Origin: Gossypium raimondii
Taxonomy: Eukaryota > Streptophyta > Magnoliopsida > Malvales > Malvaceae
Assembly: GCF_025698545.1 (NCBI RefSeq)
Contig: NC_068572.1
Span: forward strand, 1,240,001 to 1,304,000
Length of the DNA stretch: 64,000 bases
Reading direction: 5' to 3'
Under the pieces are notes generated by a model, which ran no database searches, was not told the DNA's origin, and saw nothing but the letters and a program-made list of their open reading frames with translations. Numbering within the stretch: position 1 is the first letter of the stretch; the number at the start of each line of letters is the position of its first letter. Made by a program: the position numbers and the translations under genes. Below, piece by piece: positions 11,857-22,595 of this stretch.

Positions 11857-12267
11857 TAGAGGTGATCATGGGTCGGGCCGAGCCCAAACAAAATTTTAGG
11901 CCCATTTTCTAGGCTCGGGCCTAGCCCGGCCCAAAATATGGGCCTAAAGATTTATCCAAGCCTGGCCCGAGAGAAAATTGCTAAGCCCAGTCCGACCCAT
12001 ATTAAATATATATAATATATATTTGATTAAAAATAAAAATAAAAATATATATTTGATTAAAAATAAAAAATATATATTTAATATAAAATTCGAGCCGGGT
12101 CGAGCTTGGGCCAAAAAAGTTTTACCCGAGGCTCGACCCATTTTCTAAACGGGCCTCATTTTTTTTGCCCAAACTCATATTTCGGGCCTATATTTTTACC
12201 CGAACCCTCCCATTTTTTGGGCTAGTTGTCGGGCCGGGCCGGGTAGCCTAACCCATGATCACCTCTA
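11857..12267. mobile_element. hAT-like non-autonomous element, copy 2
   Basis: Perfect terminal inverted repeats, TAGAGGTGATCATGGG at the left and CCCATGATCACCTCTA at the right, are flanked by identical 8-base duplications ATGCAAAT (11849-11856 and 12268-12275). Eight-base duplications with TAGRGRTG termini place it in the hAT superfamily. The 411-bp interior has GC-rich arms (GGGTCGGGCCGAGCCC and GGGCCGGGCCGGGTAG) that could fold, around an AT-rich centre. No transposase is encoded, so it depends on an element elsewhere. Confidence 0.9.
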
Positions 12268-12275
12268 ATGCAAAT

Positions 12276-12942
12276 CATGAGTTTATGCATTAATATTATC
12301 AAAAAACAATGTCATAGTCCATAATCATGTAAGCAAAGTATATAAGGAGACTAGAAAGGCCTTTTAATAATGGAAATGGCCACTAGTGTGGATAGAGGCC
12401 TTTCTATGTGAGGATGGAGGCCGTCAAGGGTCTAGGAAGGCCCTTTTAAGCACAATAGGCTGAAAACGATGTGTTGGAAAGAAAGAAGGGCTTAGAATAG
12501 TGTGTTTAGAATGTCGTGTATTGATCTGATGGTTAGGATATTCACCGTCTCAAGTGTAGCCTGAATTCGAGTCACACTAATCACATTGCTGTTAAAGTTT
12601 TACCCTCTTCTTATAATTCATAGAAAAAAAAAAACATTTCAAAATATCTAGAATACTCTAAGGTATAGAACTATATAAAGTTATATAAAATATTTTAGAG
12701 ATCAATATTGACTGTCCACTTACATTCATTATAACCATGGGATAAAAAGGGCTTGGCTTATAAATAATGAGACACCCCCTTATTTATAACTTAGCATCTT
12801 GAGTTACATAACACTCCTAGCATTTTCTCATATTCAGGTTTTTATAAAAATAATATTAAAAATAATTAAATATAAAAATGGTATGAGAAATAAATTAATT
12901 ACAAAATTGAGATATTTTCTACTGTGTATTTCAATGCCACAT
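12276..12942. other. Intergenic, between hAT-like element and copia fragment
   Basis: Apart from the SINE at 12512-12633, this stretch has short A-rich and AT-rich sequence with no supported gene. Part of 12640-12942 may belong to the 3' LTR of the adjacent copia fragment, but the outer LTR edge cannot be fixed without the partner LTR. Confidence 0.45.
12512..12633 (+). mobile_element. tRNA-derived SINE, probable
   Basis: A box-A-like TCTGATGGTTAGGAT is followed about 35 bases later by a box-B-like GAATTCGAGTC, then a T-rich 3' region and an A run (about 12625-12635). This is the arrangement of plant tRNA-derived SINEs. I could not find a convincing target duplication, so the ends are approximate. 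Confidence 0.55.
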
Positions 12943-13136
12943 TGTAAGTATATGATAAAACTGTAGCTAGTAAGCTAGTAAATGATAATGACTAATTATT
13001 GCTTAACCTTTATTATTGTTTAATACATGTATTTATACTTAGCTATAGAAAATAAACTGTTACTAACTAAATGTTTAACAACTTATTAACAACTTGAACT
13101 TACTAACTGATTTCACACAGGTGATGTACTCTAACA
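12943..13136 (-). mobile_element. Putative 3' LTR part of a Ty1-copia element
   Basis: On the minus strand, directly after the pol remnant, a purine-rich GAGAAGATAGGTGA is followed by TGTTAGAGTACATC. This is the usual polypurine tract and TG start of a copia LTR. A TATAAATAC box lies about 110 bases inside. The far edge is a guess based on a CA end; no second LTR is present to confirm it. Confidence 0.4.
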
Positions 13137-13169
13137 TTCACCTATCTTCTCAACTGGCAAGACTCGAAG

Positions 13170-14745
13170 AAGTTGTCAAAAACAAGCAAAATGTGACGCT
13201 GACAAAGCCTTTGTGAGAATATCTACAGTTTGATCGCATACCGGAACTTCACCGACAAGAAGAGAACCATCAGCTACTTTTTCCCGAACAAAGAATAAAT
13301 CGAGTTCAACATGCTTAAATTTAGAATGCAAAATTGGATTAGTAGCCACTGTTATAGCACTCGAGTTGTCACACCAGACGATAGGAACATCAGTAGAACA
13401 AAATTTCAATTCTTTCAATAATGAAACCAACCAAGTAACATCAGATGTTGCTGCAGCCAACCCTCTGTACTTAGCCTCAGCAGTGGAGCAAGATACAACC
13501 TGTTGTTTCTTAGAGCACCGGGAAATAAGATTGTCACCAAAATAAACACAATAACCAGTAGTCGTCCGTCGATCATCAAAGTCTAAGCCCCAATTAGTAT
13601 CATCATATCCAACCAATGACAATTTTTTAGAAGGTCGAAAAACCAACCTGTAATCTATAGTACCAAATAAGTATCGTGAAATACGTTTTAGAGCAACCAT
13701 ATGAGTATCGGTCGGTGCATGTATAAACTGACAAATACGATTGACCGCATAAGCAATGTCAGGTCGTGTGAGAAACAAATATTGTAATGCTCTAGCAATA
13801 ATCCTATACTCAGTAGGATCGTCAAGTAGAACTCCATCATTCTTAGACAACATGGAATAACTAACCATGAGAGTATGTACACCTTGGCATCCGCCAAACA
13901 ACATCTATCAAGGAGATCAATAATATACTTACGTTGACACAAGTGAAGGCTCCCAGTAGCCGACCGAGTGACCTTAACTCCCAAGAAATACTGAAGAGCT
14001 CCCATGTCTTTAAGAGAGAATTCAACGTGTAACTGTTGGACAAACGCATCAATACCTTCAGGTGTGTCTCCCGTAATGACGATATCGTCCACATACACTA
14101 ACAACATACATACTTGACTCATTAGTAATACGAACAAATAGTGAAGCATCAAACTTTGAGAGAACAAAATTTAAAGAGAGAAGAAAAATTTTCAACTTAT
14201 CAAACCATGCTCGTGGAGCTTGATGTAACCCATACAACGCTTTCGTCAATTGACACATAAAAGGTTCTCCATTCACACCATGTTGCACATACCTAAGAGG
14301 TTGTTGCATATATACTTCTTCAGTAAGGTCACCATTTAGAAACGCATTGTTAACATCAATCTATCGCAACTGCCATTTCTTGGACACACCAATAGACAAA
14401 ATAGTTCGAATGGTAGCTGGTTTAACTACTGGATTAAATGTCTATTTAAAATCACACCTCGACACCTGAGAGCACTTTTTAGCCACTAATCAAGCCTTAC
14501 GTTGAGCCACAATACCATCGAGATTCTTTTTCACTTTGAACAATCACTTACAACCAATTGCCTTTCTTCCAGGTGGCAAAGGAACTAACCCCCAAGTGAA
14601 ATTTTGAATTAACGCATCATACTCAGTCTGAGCTGCTAACCTCCATTCTTCATGAGCAAAGGCTTCATCAATGGTACGTGGTTCACGCTCAACAATTTTA
14701 ACAGCCAGGGCTTTGGGTTTAAAAATACTCGCTTTGGAACGTGTA
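13170..14745 (-). pseudogene. Broken Ty1-copia pol fragment (reverse transcriptase + RNase H)
   Basis: This minus-strand remnant covers the 3' half of a copia polyprotein. In order it shows the start of the reverse transcriptase (a residue run like EPRTIDEAF and EEWRLAAQ near 14700), the thumb/palm with AFYGL-type ALYGLHQAPRAW (about 14200), the catalytic YVDD motif (about 14090), SLKDMGALQYFLG (about 14000), and RNase H with CSTAEAKYR, WCDNSSA and DILTKAL (13500-13200). At least two frameshifts (near 14120 and 13890) and several stops (for example near 14513 and 14480) interrupt it. Gag, protease and integrase are absent upstream. It is a dead, 5'-truncated copy. Fusion of the flanks to other elements was not seen. 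Confidence 0.9.
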
Positions 14746-15835
14746 ATTAAAATTATAGTAGTTAAAATTAAATAGTTTTAAAGATTTAAAAGAAGAAAAT
14801 AATTTATATAGTAAAAAAGCCAGAATTTATATGATAAAAATCACCTTAATGAAATAAAGTTTCAGAAAAAAATAATATAAAATTTAGTTAATATATATAT
14901 TTATTGTGACAAAACAATTGTAATTTAAAATGCATTGAGATTTTCTTTTCTTTTATTAAATTTTAGTATTAAAAGATTAATTAAAATGTGATGAAGAATA
15001 ATAATATTTTTCTAAACTAAATAGTTTAATAACAATATATTTTTTATCAAATACGTAAATAAAATTATTTATTAAGATTATTAAATAAAATAACTCACAT
15101 TTAGTATCTAGATATACAAATGAGTTACTCGGATTAAAAGGAAAATTGTATAAAATATTTTTAAAAATATATATTTAGTTTATTTCACAATTTCGAGTGA
15201 AATGGAAAATTTTCCCTAACAATGCTTATCTTCTTCTTTAATTCACTGTTTTCCTTTAAGTCTCCTCGTTAGAACAATTGACCATTACAAGAATTTAGCG
15301 ACCCACAGCCCTGCCACGAATTTTTAGTCTCATGGCACTTGCCTAAACATTACCTTTAGTAAACTCACGCAATTCGCAAAAGATATATTGAGAAATGTTG
15401 TAACATTTCATATTCGATCCGATCATTGGGTCCAAGTAATAGGATATTACATTCGTTGTTGGAACAACTACGATAAATTACATTTAGCTTTTACCATTAA
15501 AAATTTATTTACGAATAATATAAACATATGATACGATGAACAATTATGTTTGGTTCTTACATGAGTTTACGAAAACTCCAATACTAACTCGAGGTCAAAT
15601 TATGACCAAATTGTAAAAATTTTAAAGTCTTGAGTTGACGTCGTAACTTTTATGATTTCTCGCCACGACGTGACCATCTGTTTCTAAATGATACCAACAT
15701 GCTTCACCTATAAAGCAATTTCATCACAATCATTCACCATTTTAACCATTTCAATTGTTCATTCCTAAAATATCTCATTACATATATATATTACCAAAAG
15801 TAGTTCACTTATGACAATTACCATTCATTTACTAA
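14746..15835. other. Intergenic, AT-rich
   Basis: No gene, terminal repeat or RNA gene was recognised. The copia similarity stops at about 14745, where the sequence turns sharply AT-rich, so the fragment is truncated there. Confidence 0.5.
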
Positions 15836-15985
15836 GGGTGAGTTTGGATGGGCGGTGCGTTTACCTGCGCTTAGTGTAAAAACAACGGTGGCGGTGAGAT
15901 TAGATACTATAGTAATACTGTAGCGTGAGACAAAAAGTAAGCTAAACGCACCGCACCGCACCCAATCGCCCATCCAAACCCACCC
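15836..15985. mobile_element. Tourist-like MITE, copy 2 (full length, inverted)
   Basis: A 150-bp element with ends GGGTGAGTTTGGATGGGCG and CGCCCATCCAAACCCACCC and TAA on both sides (15833-15835 and 15986-15988). The interior is in reverse orientation to copies 1 and 3. The 65-codon minus-strand frame running through it is an artefact of the GC-rich ends. Confidence 0.85.
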
Positions 15986-15988
15986 TAA

Positions 15989-17961
15989 ATTCAAATATAG
16001 CAACCTCTCATACAATGCAACTAACTAGGTACCAAATTCAATATGTGAAAATCAACCATTTGGCCATTACACTTCCATCCGAACGACTCGAGAAGAGAAA
16101 GCAATGACTTGGACTGACATCTTTTGAAATTTTTATTAACATAAAATGTTTAATCGAATTGCTGTCATGAGTTAACCGAACATTAACTCAACTAGAAAAT
16201 AATTAAAAACCCATTCTATTAAAAAAATAAAAAATATTATTATCAGAATATTTTTATTTTTATTTTTACATTTTTATATAAAATCTATAAAAAATTAAAT
16301 CCACAAATAATAGAATTCAACATCCCCAAATATTTAGTTGTATCTTTCAATTCCTTTCACAAAGCCTAACTTAGCTTGTTTATTTGATCTCAATTATTGT
16401 TATCATCTTCCCATATACAGTCCATGGTCGGTTGAAGGTGGCAACTTCCTATTCCTTCACACCTTTGAAATCTATGAATCTCAATCAAGAAATTAAATTA
16501 AAATTCTAACCCTCCAAATTTTCTTTATATTTTTCGAATTTTAAAATTTCATTCCCACTAATTAAATTCGATACATAAGTTATTATTTTAATCTCTATTC
16601 GCCAATTTATTTATTTTAATTTTTCATATTTTTCAAATTTTAAAATTTCACTCGATTGAAATAATAATCTTTAAATCCATCAAATAAAATAATACAATCT
16701 TTTTAGTGATATATGAAAATAAACAGTTAATATAATTTTACATATATAATAACATGTTTATTATATAAATATAATATAATTTAATAAATTTAACGGTTAT
16801 TATTTAAAACAAGATCTGAAATTTTAAAATTTAAAAAAATTCGAATACTATGTATAATATAAAATATCAATATCTTTAATCTTATTTTAATACACTTGTT
16901 TTATGTTTATCAATTTAAATGATTGCGTTTTTGCATACCGTGATTACACCTTCCATTTGTAAGCAATGATGTTATTACGGATTGAGTCTTTAACGTGATT
17001 GATATGATCGTATTGTTACCAATATAAAAAGATGTGGGTTCGAGTGTGTTAAAGCGCATTATCCTTCTATTTATGAGTTGTGGAGAGGCTATGAGTAGTT
17101 CTAGACATCATGTCAAAAAGAACAGATATGATCAGAACCTATAATGAGATTGTTCAAAAAAAAAATGATGTTATGTTAATTTTATAAGTTAGTTCCATCA
17201 AACACCCTAACCCATGATTCTTATTCTAAATTGATCCTCAAACTTCAAAACATTCTAATTATATCCTCAAACTATTGATGTTATATCAATAAGGTCTTTC
17301 CATAACTAAAATCATTGATTTAACAGTTAAATAAGACCTCATATCTCATGTGACATAATTTAAAATTAAATTTTCAAAGAAAAATAAATATTGTAAAATT
17401 GGATGTGAGAATCTTGATTTTGTGGTTTTGAAGTTTTTAAATAAATTATCGTTCACTCTCTCTCTTCTTTCGATTTTTAATTTTTATTGATTCGAGTAAT
17501 TCAACTCTTAGATCTGGATTGATATATTAATTGAATCCTAATTCATGGATTCGGATTCAAGTAGAGAATGTTTTAATAACAAAGAGAGAGAAGAAAGTGA
17601 AAAGAAATAAATTCTATCTACTAGGGGCCCAACACCCTAAAATGGAAAAATATCCATTTAGTTCCCTTTAAAATTTATAAAATTTAAATTAGTAAAGGTA
17701 AAATTGTACTTTGGTCCTAAAATGATAAAATTTGATTTCATTCTTTAAAATTACAAAGATATAGATTTTAAAATGGTGAAATTACTTTTTACTATTGTAA
17801 AATTATACAATTTAATTTCGACTCTCCCTAAAATATTTGCTAGCTTCGCCCCTACCCTAACAGTTAAAAAATATTTTAATAATCAAATCGACAGTCGGAC
17901 TATTCATTCAATTAATTTAATCATCGGTTTAATAAAAATTAAAAAATTTAAAATCAATTTA
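15989..17961. other. Intergenic, AT-rich
   Basis: No gene is supported. The stretch holds the SINE at 16976-17163. At about 17625-17860 there is a GGGGCCC-containing repeat fragment with TTTGGTCCTAAAATG, similar to 9095-9310. The rest is unremarkable AT-rich sequence. Confidence 0.5.
16976..17163 (+). mobile_element. tRNA-derived SINE with 11-bp target duplication
   Basis: An 188-bp insertion bounded by identical 11-base repeats AATGATGTTAT (16965-16975 and 17164-17174) and ending in an A run. It contains a box-A-like TTGAGTCTTTAACG near its 5' end and the box-B-like GGGTTCGAGTG at about 17036. These are the three marks of a SINE: internal pol III promoter, A tail and target duplication. The direction is plus strand. 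Confidence 0.85.
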
Positions 17962-18111
17962 GGGTGGGTTTGGATGGGTGATTGGGTGCGGTGCGGTGCG
18001 TTTAGTTTACTTTTTGTCTCACGCTACAGTATCGTTACAGTGTCTAATCTCACCGCCACCGCTATTTTTACACTAACCGCAGGTAAACGCACCGCCCATC
18101 CAAACTCACCC
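17962..18111. mobile_element. Tourist-like MITE, copy 3 (full length)
   Basis: A 150-bp element with ends GGGTGGGTTTGGATGGG and CCCATCCAAACTCACCC, in the same orientation as copy 1. Flanks are TTA on the left and ATA on the right, so the target duplication has decayed by at least one base. It ends about 190 bp upstream of the core promoter of the membrane protein gene at 18371. Confidence 0.8.
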
Positions 18112-18300
18112 ATAATCGATTTAAAGTCGGTTTCGCAGCCAATATTTTAAAGGAAAGAAAAGTGAAAAGAAAAAAAAATTCCATCCACTAACTCATACTC
18201 CCTACATAAAAGAACACCTCACCCCACCACACTTTCTTTCCATCCAAACAAAACCAGTTGATTCTAGAGAAAATTCAACAGTGATTCCCTCTCATTTTCC

Positions 18301-18309
18301 TATATAAAA
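18301..18309 (+). promoter_or_regulatory. Probable TATA box of the small membrane protein gene
   Basis: TATATAAAA lies 61 bases before the ATG at 18371 and is followed by a C/A-rich leader, as in many plant core promoters. This is positional inference. Confidence 0.6.
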
Positions 18310-18370
18310 CCCTTCATTTCAACCCCAAAATTTTCCACCAACAATCAAACCCCATAAAACATATACATCC

Positions 18371-18748
18371 ATGGCTAGAAACTACAACTATTCATCATAT
18401 TCATTCATAGATGACTTATCTCCTCCACCTCTCCACTTATGTTTCTTCATCATAATCCTCTTCTTCATGCTGGGTTTATCATGGTACATCAATTACGAAT
18501 CCAAGCTCGAAGATCTCACCATTCAGCTCAAGCTTTTCCTCTTGTTAGTCCCTGTGGTGTTGCTGCTTTTGGTTCACTGTTTATCGGCGGAGAGTCTTGA
18601 TTTCGTTGTACCGTTTACCGATCAAGATTCGCTTCACAGAGCCGGTGGGTCGCCGTGGGGGGTGGCGCTTGTGTTGGTGGTGGTTATTTATATGATCTCT
18701 TATCAATCTTATTTTCATGAGCGTTGGTTTCCATTTGGTATTAAATGA
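18371..18748 (+). CDS. Small conserved plant membrane protein, unknown function
   Basis: An intronless gene for 125 residues with three hydrophobic segments (about 21-40, 53-71 and 96-112), so an integral membrane protein is expected. Between the second and third segments sits SLHRAGGSPWGVA (87-99). This motif, together with the closing YQSYFHERWFP, I recognise from a family of small plant proteins of unknown role that share a WY..YES...EDL segment after the first helix (here residues 38-49). A TATA box, a short leader and normal codon use support expression. A Tourist-like MITE lies about 190 bp upstream of the core promoter. I do not assign a molecular function. Confidence 0.85.
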   Translation: MARNYNYSSYSFIDDLSPPPLHLCFFIIILFFMLGLSWYINYESKLEDLTIQLKLFLLLVPVVLLLLVHCLSAESLDFVVPFTDQDSLHRAGGSPWGVALVLVVVIYMISYQSYFHERWFPFGIK

Positions 18749-18769
18749 TGTGATCAGTTTGCCTTTTTA

Positions 18770-18806
<37 letters not shown>

Positions 18807-20463
18807 TAGTCGCAAATTGATTTTTTCTCTTAAATTTTTATCTATTTTTACGGTTAAAAACCGATATCACTAACAAAATTCTAAAAAATAATTTTTAAAA
18901 TATTAATTGGGATAAAAATTAAAATCAAAGTGCAAATACGGTAGTAATTAAAATAATACATTAAAAATTTTATCAATTTGTACTTATTTATCGCATTACC
19001 AAAACACTATGCTAAAACAAAGGAAAAAATCTTATCAATTGCTTGTTCTTGATTTGGGTAAAGAAGTAATGAAAATTTTAGGTTTTGCTCGACAAAGAAG
19101 ATAAAATTAATTAATTTAATTAATTGTAATGATTTTTTTATTTTTACTTTTAACATAGCATGGAAGATTTAAGATTATATAATAAAAAATTGGGTTTTGT
19201 AGACAATTATTAAAGATAAGTTATTTGAGTTTATATTAATTTTGAAACACAAAATTGTTATAATAAACGTTGATAATGGTGGTAGAACGATCACAAATCA
19301 ATAAAAAAAGAAAATAAAAACACATAAATTTTACGTGAAAAATCCTTTTGAGAAAAGACCAGGTGCAGATTAGAGTAGTTTCAACTATATCTATTTAAGG
19401 GTTAAAACCCCTCGACCCTTCCTCATAGATCTCCTTATTTTGTCACTATTTATTTCTTCAATAAGTGACGAGATTCGGGTCACACAATCTCTAACAAAAA
19501 TATAATTTTAAATTCTATAAAAAGATAAAATTAATTAATTTTAATATTGTAGTAACAACTCAATTGACATTTAAATTTTAATACTGAACAGAAAAACAAA
19601 ACTTTCGATAAGAGAATAAATAAGTACTTAATTTGAAAAAAAAAATTAATGCTTTATTTTAGTTTCACTTTAACCTTTATTTTTTTAATCCAAAGTAATA
19701 CTTAAAAAATAATAATTTTTGGGTGATCAAAATAAAACTGATTCAGAAGTTGTGGCGTGTACAATCATCCGCCATTAGAAATTTAACACTTGGATGATTA
19801 AAATGAAAACACCTTAAAATTAGGTGACGAAATTGCAAGATTTTATTTTGATTATCCAAAATGAAATCACTCAAAAATTAGGTTACGACACTATTTTTTG
19901 TTAAATTATATGTAAATGACGTGATATTTTATTAAACTAAAACAAATAATAAATTTAAAAATTTTCATATAAATTTAAATTATGTTTTTCTAAATAATTA
20001 AAATTATTTCTACAGTGCTACAACAATAATAAATGTGGTTTTTTATTTGTGGAAATATTTTAGATATATTTGTTTAAATTGTTTTGAACAATCTTATTAT
20101 AGGTTCGGATTATAATTGCTCTTTTTTATACAATGTCTAAAGCTGCCCATAACCGCTCTTCAACCCATAAATAAGAGGATAATACGCTTCAACACAATTG
20201 AATCTATGTCCTCTTGCATTGGAAACAATAATAATTTTAATATGATTTGATAAAAATAGTCACATATATAATGGTGAAATTGAACCAAAACAAAATTCGT
20301 GTATGATATTACCCATTGAATCAAAGTTCATAATTTTATTTTTCCTATTTTTATTTTTCTTATATGTAAAAGTGTCGGACAAGATCCACAAATGATGGGA
20401 CGTAAACGTAAAATAATCTTATAAAATATTTTGATTGGAGACCCAATATTATCGAATTCAAAA
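18749..20463. other. Intergenic, AT-rich
   Basis: A TA run lies at about 18773-18803, just after the stop of the membrane protein gene. At about 19195-19500 a fragment containing TTTTACGTGAAAAATCC and GACGAGATTCGGGTCACAC resembles the internal or LTR-flanking part of plant retrotransposons, but no open frame remains. The rest has no recognised feature. Confidence 0.45.
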
Positions 20464-20866
20464 GGGATAAAATACCATTTAGTCCTTGAACTTGGTAATT
20501 TTTCTTACCGTGGTCTTTAAAAATATTTTGGTTCACATTAGTCTTGAAATTTAGAAGAATTTTTTAATTTAGTCCCTAAATGTGGATTCCATTAAAGTAT
20601 GACAACGTGACATTCTAAGTTGCACCATGTCATCCGAAAATGTTTTATTATTTTTAAAATTTGAAGTTATATTCTTTAGATTGTACATATATATTTTTTA
20701 AAATTTTACATGCCATAATCTTAGAATACCATGTCATCACACTTTAATGGAATCCAAGTTTAGTGATCAATTTGAAAAAAATTGTCAAATTCCGAGACCA
20801 ATGTGAACAAATAAGGACCAAGTTGGAAAATATACCAAGTTCAAGCACTAAAAGTTGCTTTATCCC
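20464..20866. mobile_element. Mutator-like MITE with GGGATAAA ends
   Basis: Left end GGGATAAAATACCATTTAGTCC-like and right end TTTATCCC form long imperfect inverted arms; GAACTTGGTA on the left is matched by TACCAAGTTC on the right. ATTCAAAA occurs on both sides, and the flanking 9-mers AATTCAAAA and TATTCAAAA match at eight of nine positions, which fits a Mutator-type target duplication. Partial copies occur at about 3230-3415 and 5245-5590. Confidence 0.65.
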
Positions 20867-20881
20867 TATTCAAAAGCATTC

Positions 20882-20897
20882 AAAACGGCACCGTTTT
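20882..20897. promoter_or_regulatory. Near-palindromic AAAACGGCACCGTTTT element
   Basis: A 16-base near-palindrome (only the central pair breaks symmetry) lies 31 bases before the first ATG of the small gene at 20929. Similar palindromes with an ACGNCNNCGT-like core are common close to transcription starts in eudicots. The role here is inferred from position alone. Confidence 0.4.
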
Positions 20898-20928
20898 AAG
20901 TAGCCGAAAACGGGTACAATAAAAAGGC

Positions 20929-21283
20929 ATGATTATTGAATCAAAAGACTTCAAAGAAAAAAGAAACACAGAGATTCAAATGAAAGGCAGCGTGATTCAA
21001 ATGAAAAGCAGCAACAAAATCCAAAGCCAAACGCAGTTAAAGAGCGAAAAGCCATTAAAGCCACCGTTTAGACCTGCAAAAGACGATACCAAGCCTCTTC
21101 TTCAAGACCCGGTAACCCTTTTTTCTTATAATCAATTTCTTTTTCTTTTTCTTTTTTCTAATGGGTTTTCTGTTTTAGGTTGAAGATATTTTGGGTTTAA
21201 TTGTTTTACAGATACTGAGATCAGACCCCAATGAAACAGAGGAAGCTGTGCTGCGTTTGCCTCCTTTTCCTTCACTCAATTGA
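20929..21283 (+). CDS. Small two-exon gene, 84-residue protein of unknown function
   Basis: Exon 1 is 20929-21111 and exon 2 is 21212-21283. The donor CCG|GTAACC and acceptor TTTTACAG|ATACTG join in frame, giving 84 residues. The N-terminal half is lysine-, glutamine- and serine-rich and probably disordered. The C-terminal 40 residues, with KPLKPPFRPAKDDTKPLLQD across to ILRSDPNETEEAVLRLPPFP, look well constrained and cross the splice junction. No membrane segment or signal peptide is present. In-frame ATGs at 20980 and 21001 are alternative starts; the first has only a short possible leader. I think this is a conserved plant small protein family but cannot name it or give a function. Confidence 0.65.
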
Positions 21284-22468
21284 AAATTGATTTCCATGGA
21301 TTTTGGCATTGTATTGTAAGACTTAAAATTGCTTTAATTGCTGTTAATTTGTGGTGTTTGTTTGTTTAATTGTGTTCGTAGATGAATGGGTTTTCGTGTT
21401 TCGATTCATTGGTGGAAACAACAAGTTGCAAGTTTAATCTTTAAATCCCATTCATTAGAAATTACAAAGTCCTGAGAGTTTTTGACAAAAAAAAAAAGCC
21501 TGCTATAAGATTATCTTGATGGGTTGTTTTCTCATTGTTCTTTGTGTGTCTATTGTGTTTCCATTGGTTTCTTAGTTGTAAATTTGTTTATAGGCTCAGG
21601 GGTTTCTTACCATTGAAGATTCAAGAGCACTAGAAGCTCTCATACTTGGGTCTACCCATATATATAAAGGTTAAATCCTTGTGCTTGCGAAAATTGTGGA
21701 TTTAATATCTTAAATTACTAAAAATTAAAATTAAAATTCACAACTTATTTACTTTTTAAAATTTTAATCACAATACGTTAACTCTTAAATTCATTGAGTT
21801 TTGTTATTATTAAATCTAATACGGCAAATATATTATCACATCTTAAATTGTTATTTTCATATTTTATTAACTAAAAGTCCAATTAATGATTAACTTTTAT
21901 AATTTACGTCAGGACTGAAATTTAATAATTCTAAAATTATAAGGATTAATAATGATCAAATTTAAAACTGTGCAGATAATATAAGACTAATAATTAATTT
22001 AAATAAATGTATTTAATTATTACTATTTTAGTCACGATTAAAATTTGAAAATATAAAGAAAAATTGATCAAGTTAACATATAAAATTAAATTCATAACTT
22101 TTACAATAGTATGGAAAGAGTTAGAGCAAGATCACTAATGCTTTTTGTAATTGGAAATATATATTTTCAAAATAATTCCACAACATTGAAAAGAACATTT
22201 TAATTCCACATCATTACTTTATATCAAGAAAATATTACACATAAGTAATATTTAATAGGAGCAAAGGGTGTTAACACTTATACATTTTTAAAATACAAAA
22301 ACTAAATAGCAAGGGCTTGAGGTATATTTAGACATCCCTAGTGTACTCCCCTCCTCTAAACATTTAACATGCAACATCGAGAGAAAGCAAATAACAGATA
22401 AAATTAGGGGAAGAAAACAAAATCCACCCTTTTATCCCTCGGTAAAATTGTCACCAATGGCATGGATT
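21284..22468. other. 3' region of the small gene and intergenic sequence
   Basis: 21284 to about 21680 is T-rich, less AT-extreme and probably 3' UTR or transcribed flank of the small gene. From about 21690 it becomes plain AT-rich intergenic sequence. 22265-22468 is shared with the sequence below the second kinase gene (29885-30087) and so belongs to the duplicated unit, probably as the kinase 3' UTR. Confidence 0.5.
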
Positions 22469-22564
22469 TCATGATACAGTCCTTCCATAGCATAGACAAG
22501 CAAGATAGAGATTTTTTGCCCATTTTTCCTACACAATAACAAAATTCACATGAAAATATAATAC

Positions 22565-22595
<31 letters not shown>

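Noticed and set aside
15818..16015. Open frame with residues like LGWVWMGDWVRCGAF
   Set aside because: It is created by the GC-rich ends of a Tourist-like MITE; the same peptide appears at 17960-18100 for the same reason.
17773..18150. 125-codon plus-strand frame
   Set aside because: It runs through a degraded repeat and a MITE and has no conserved domain.
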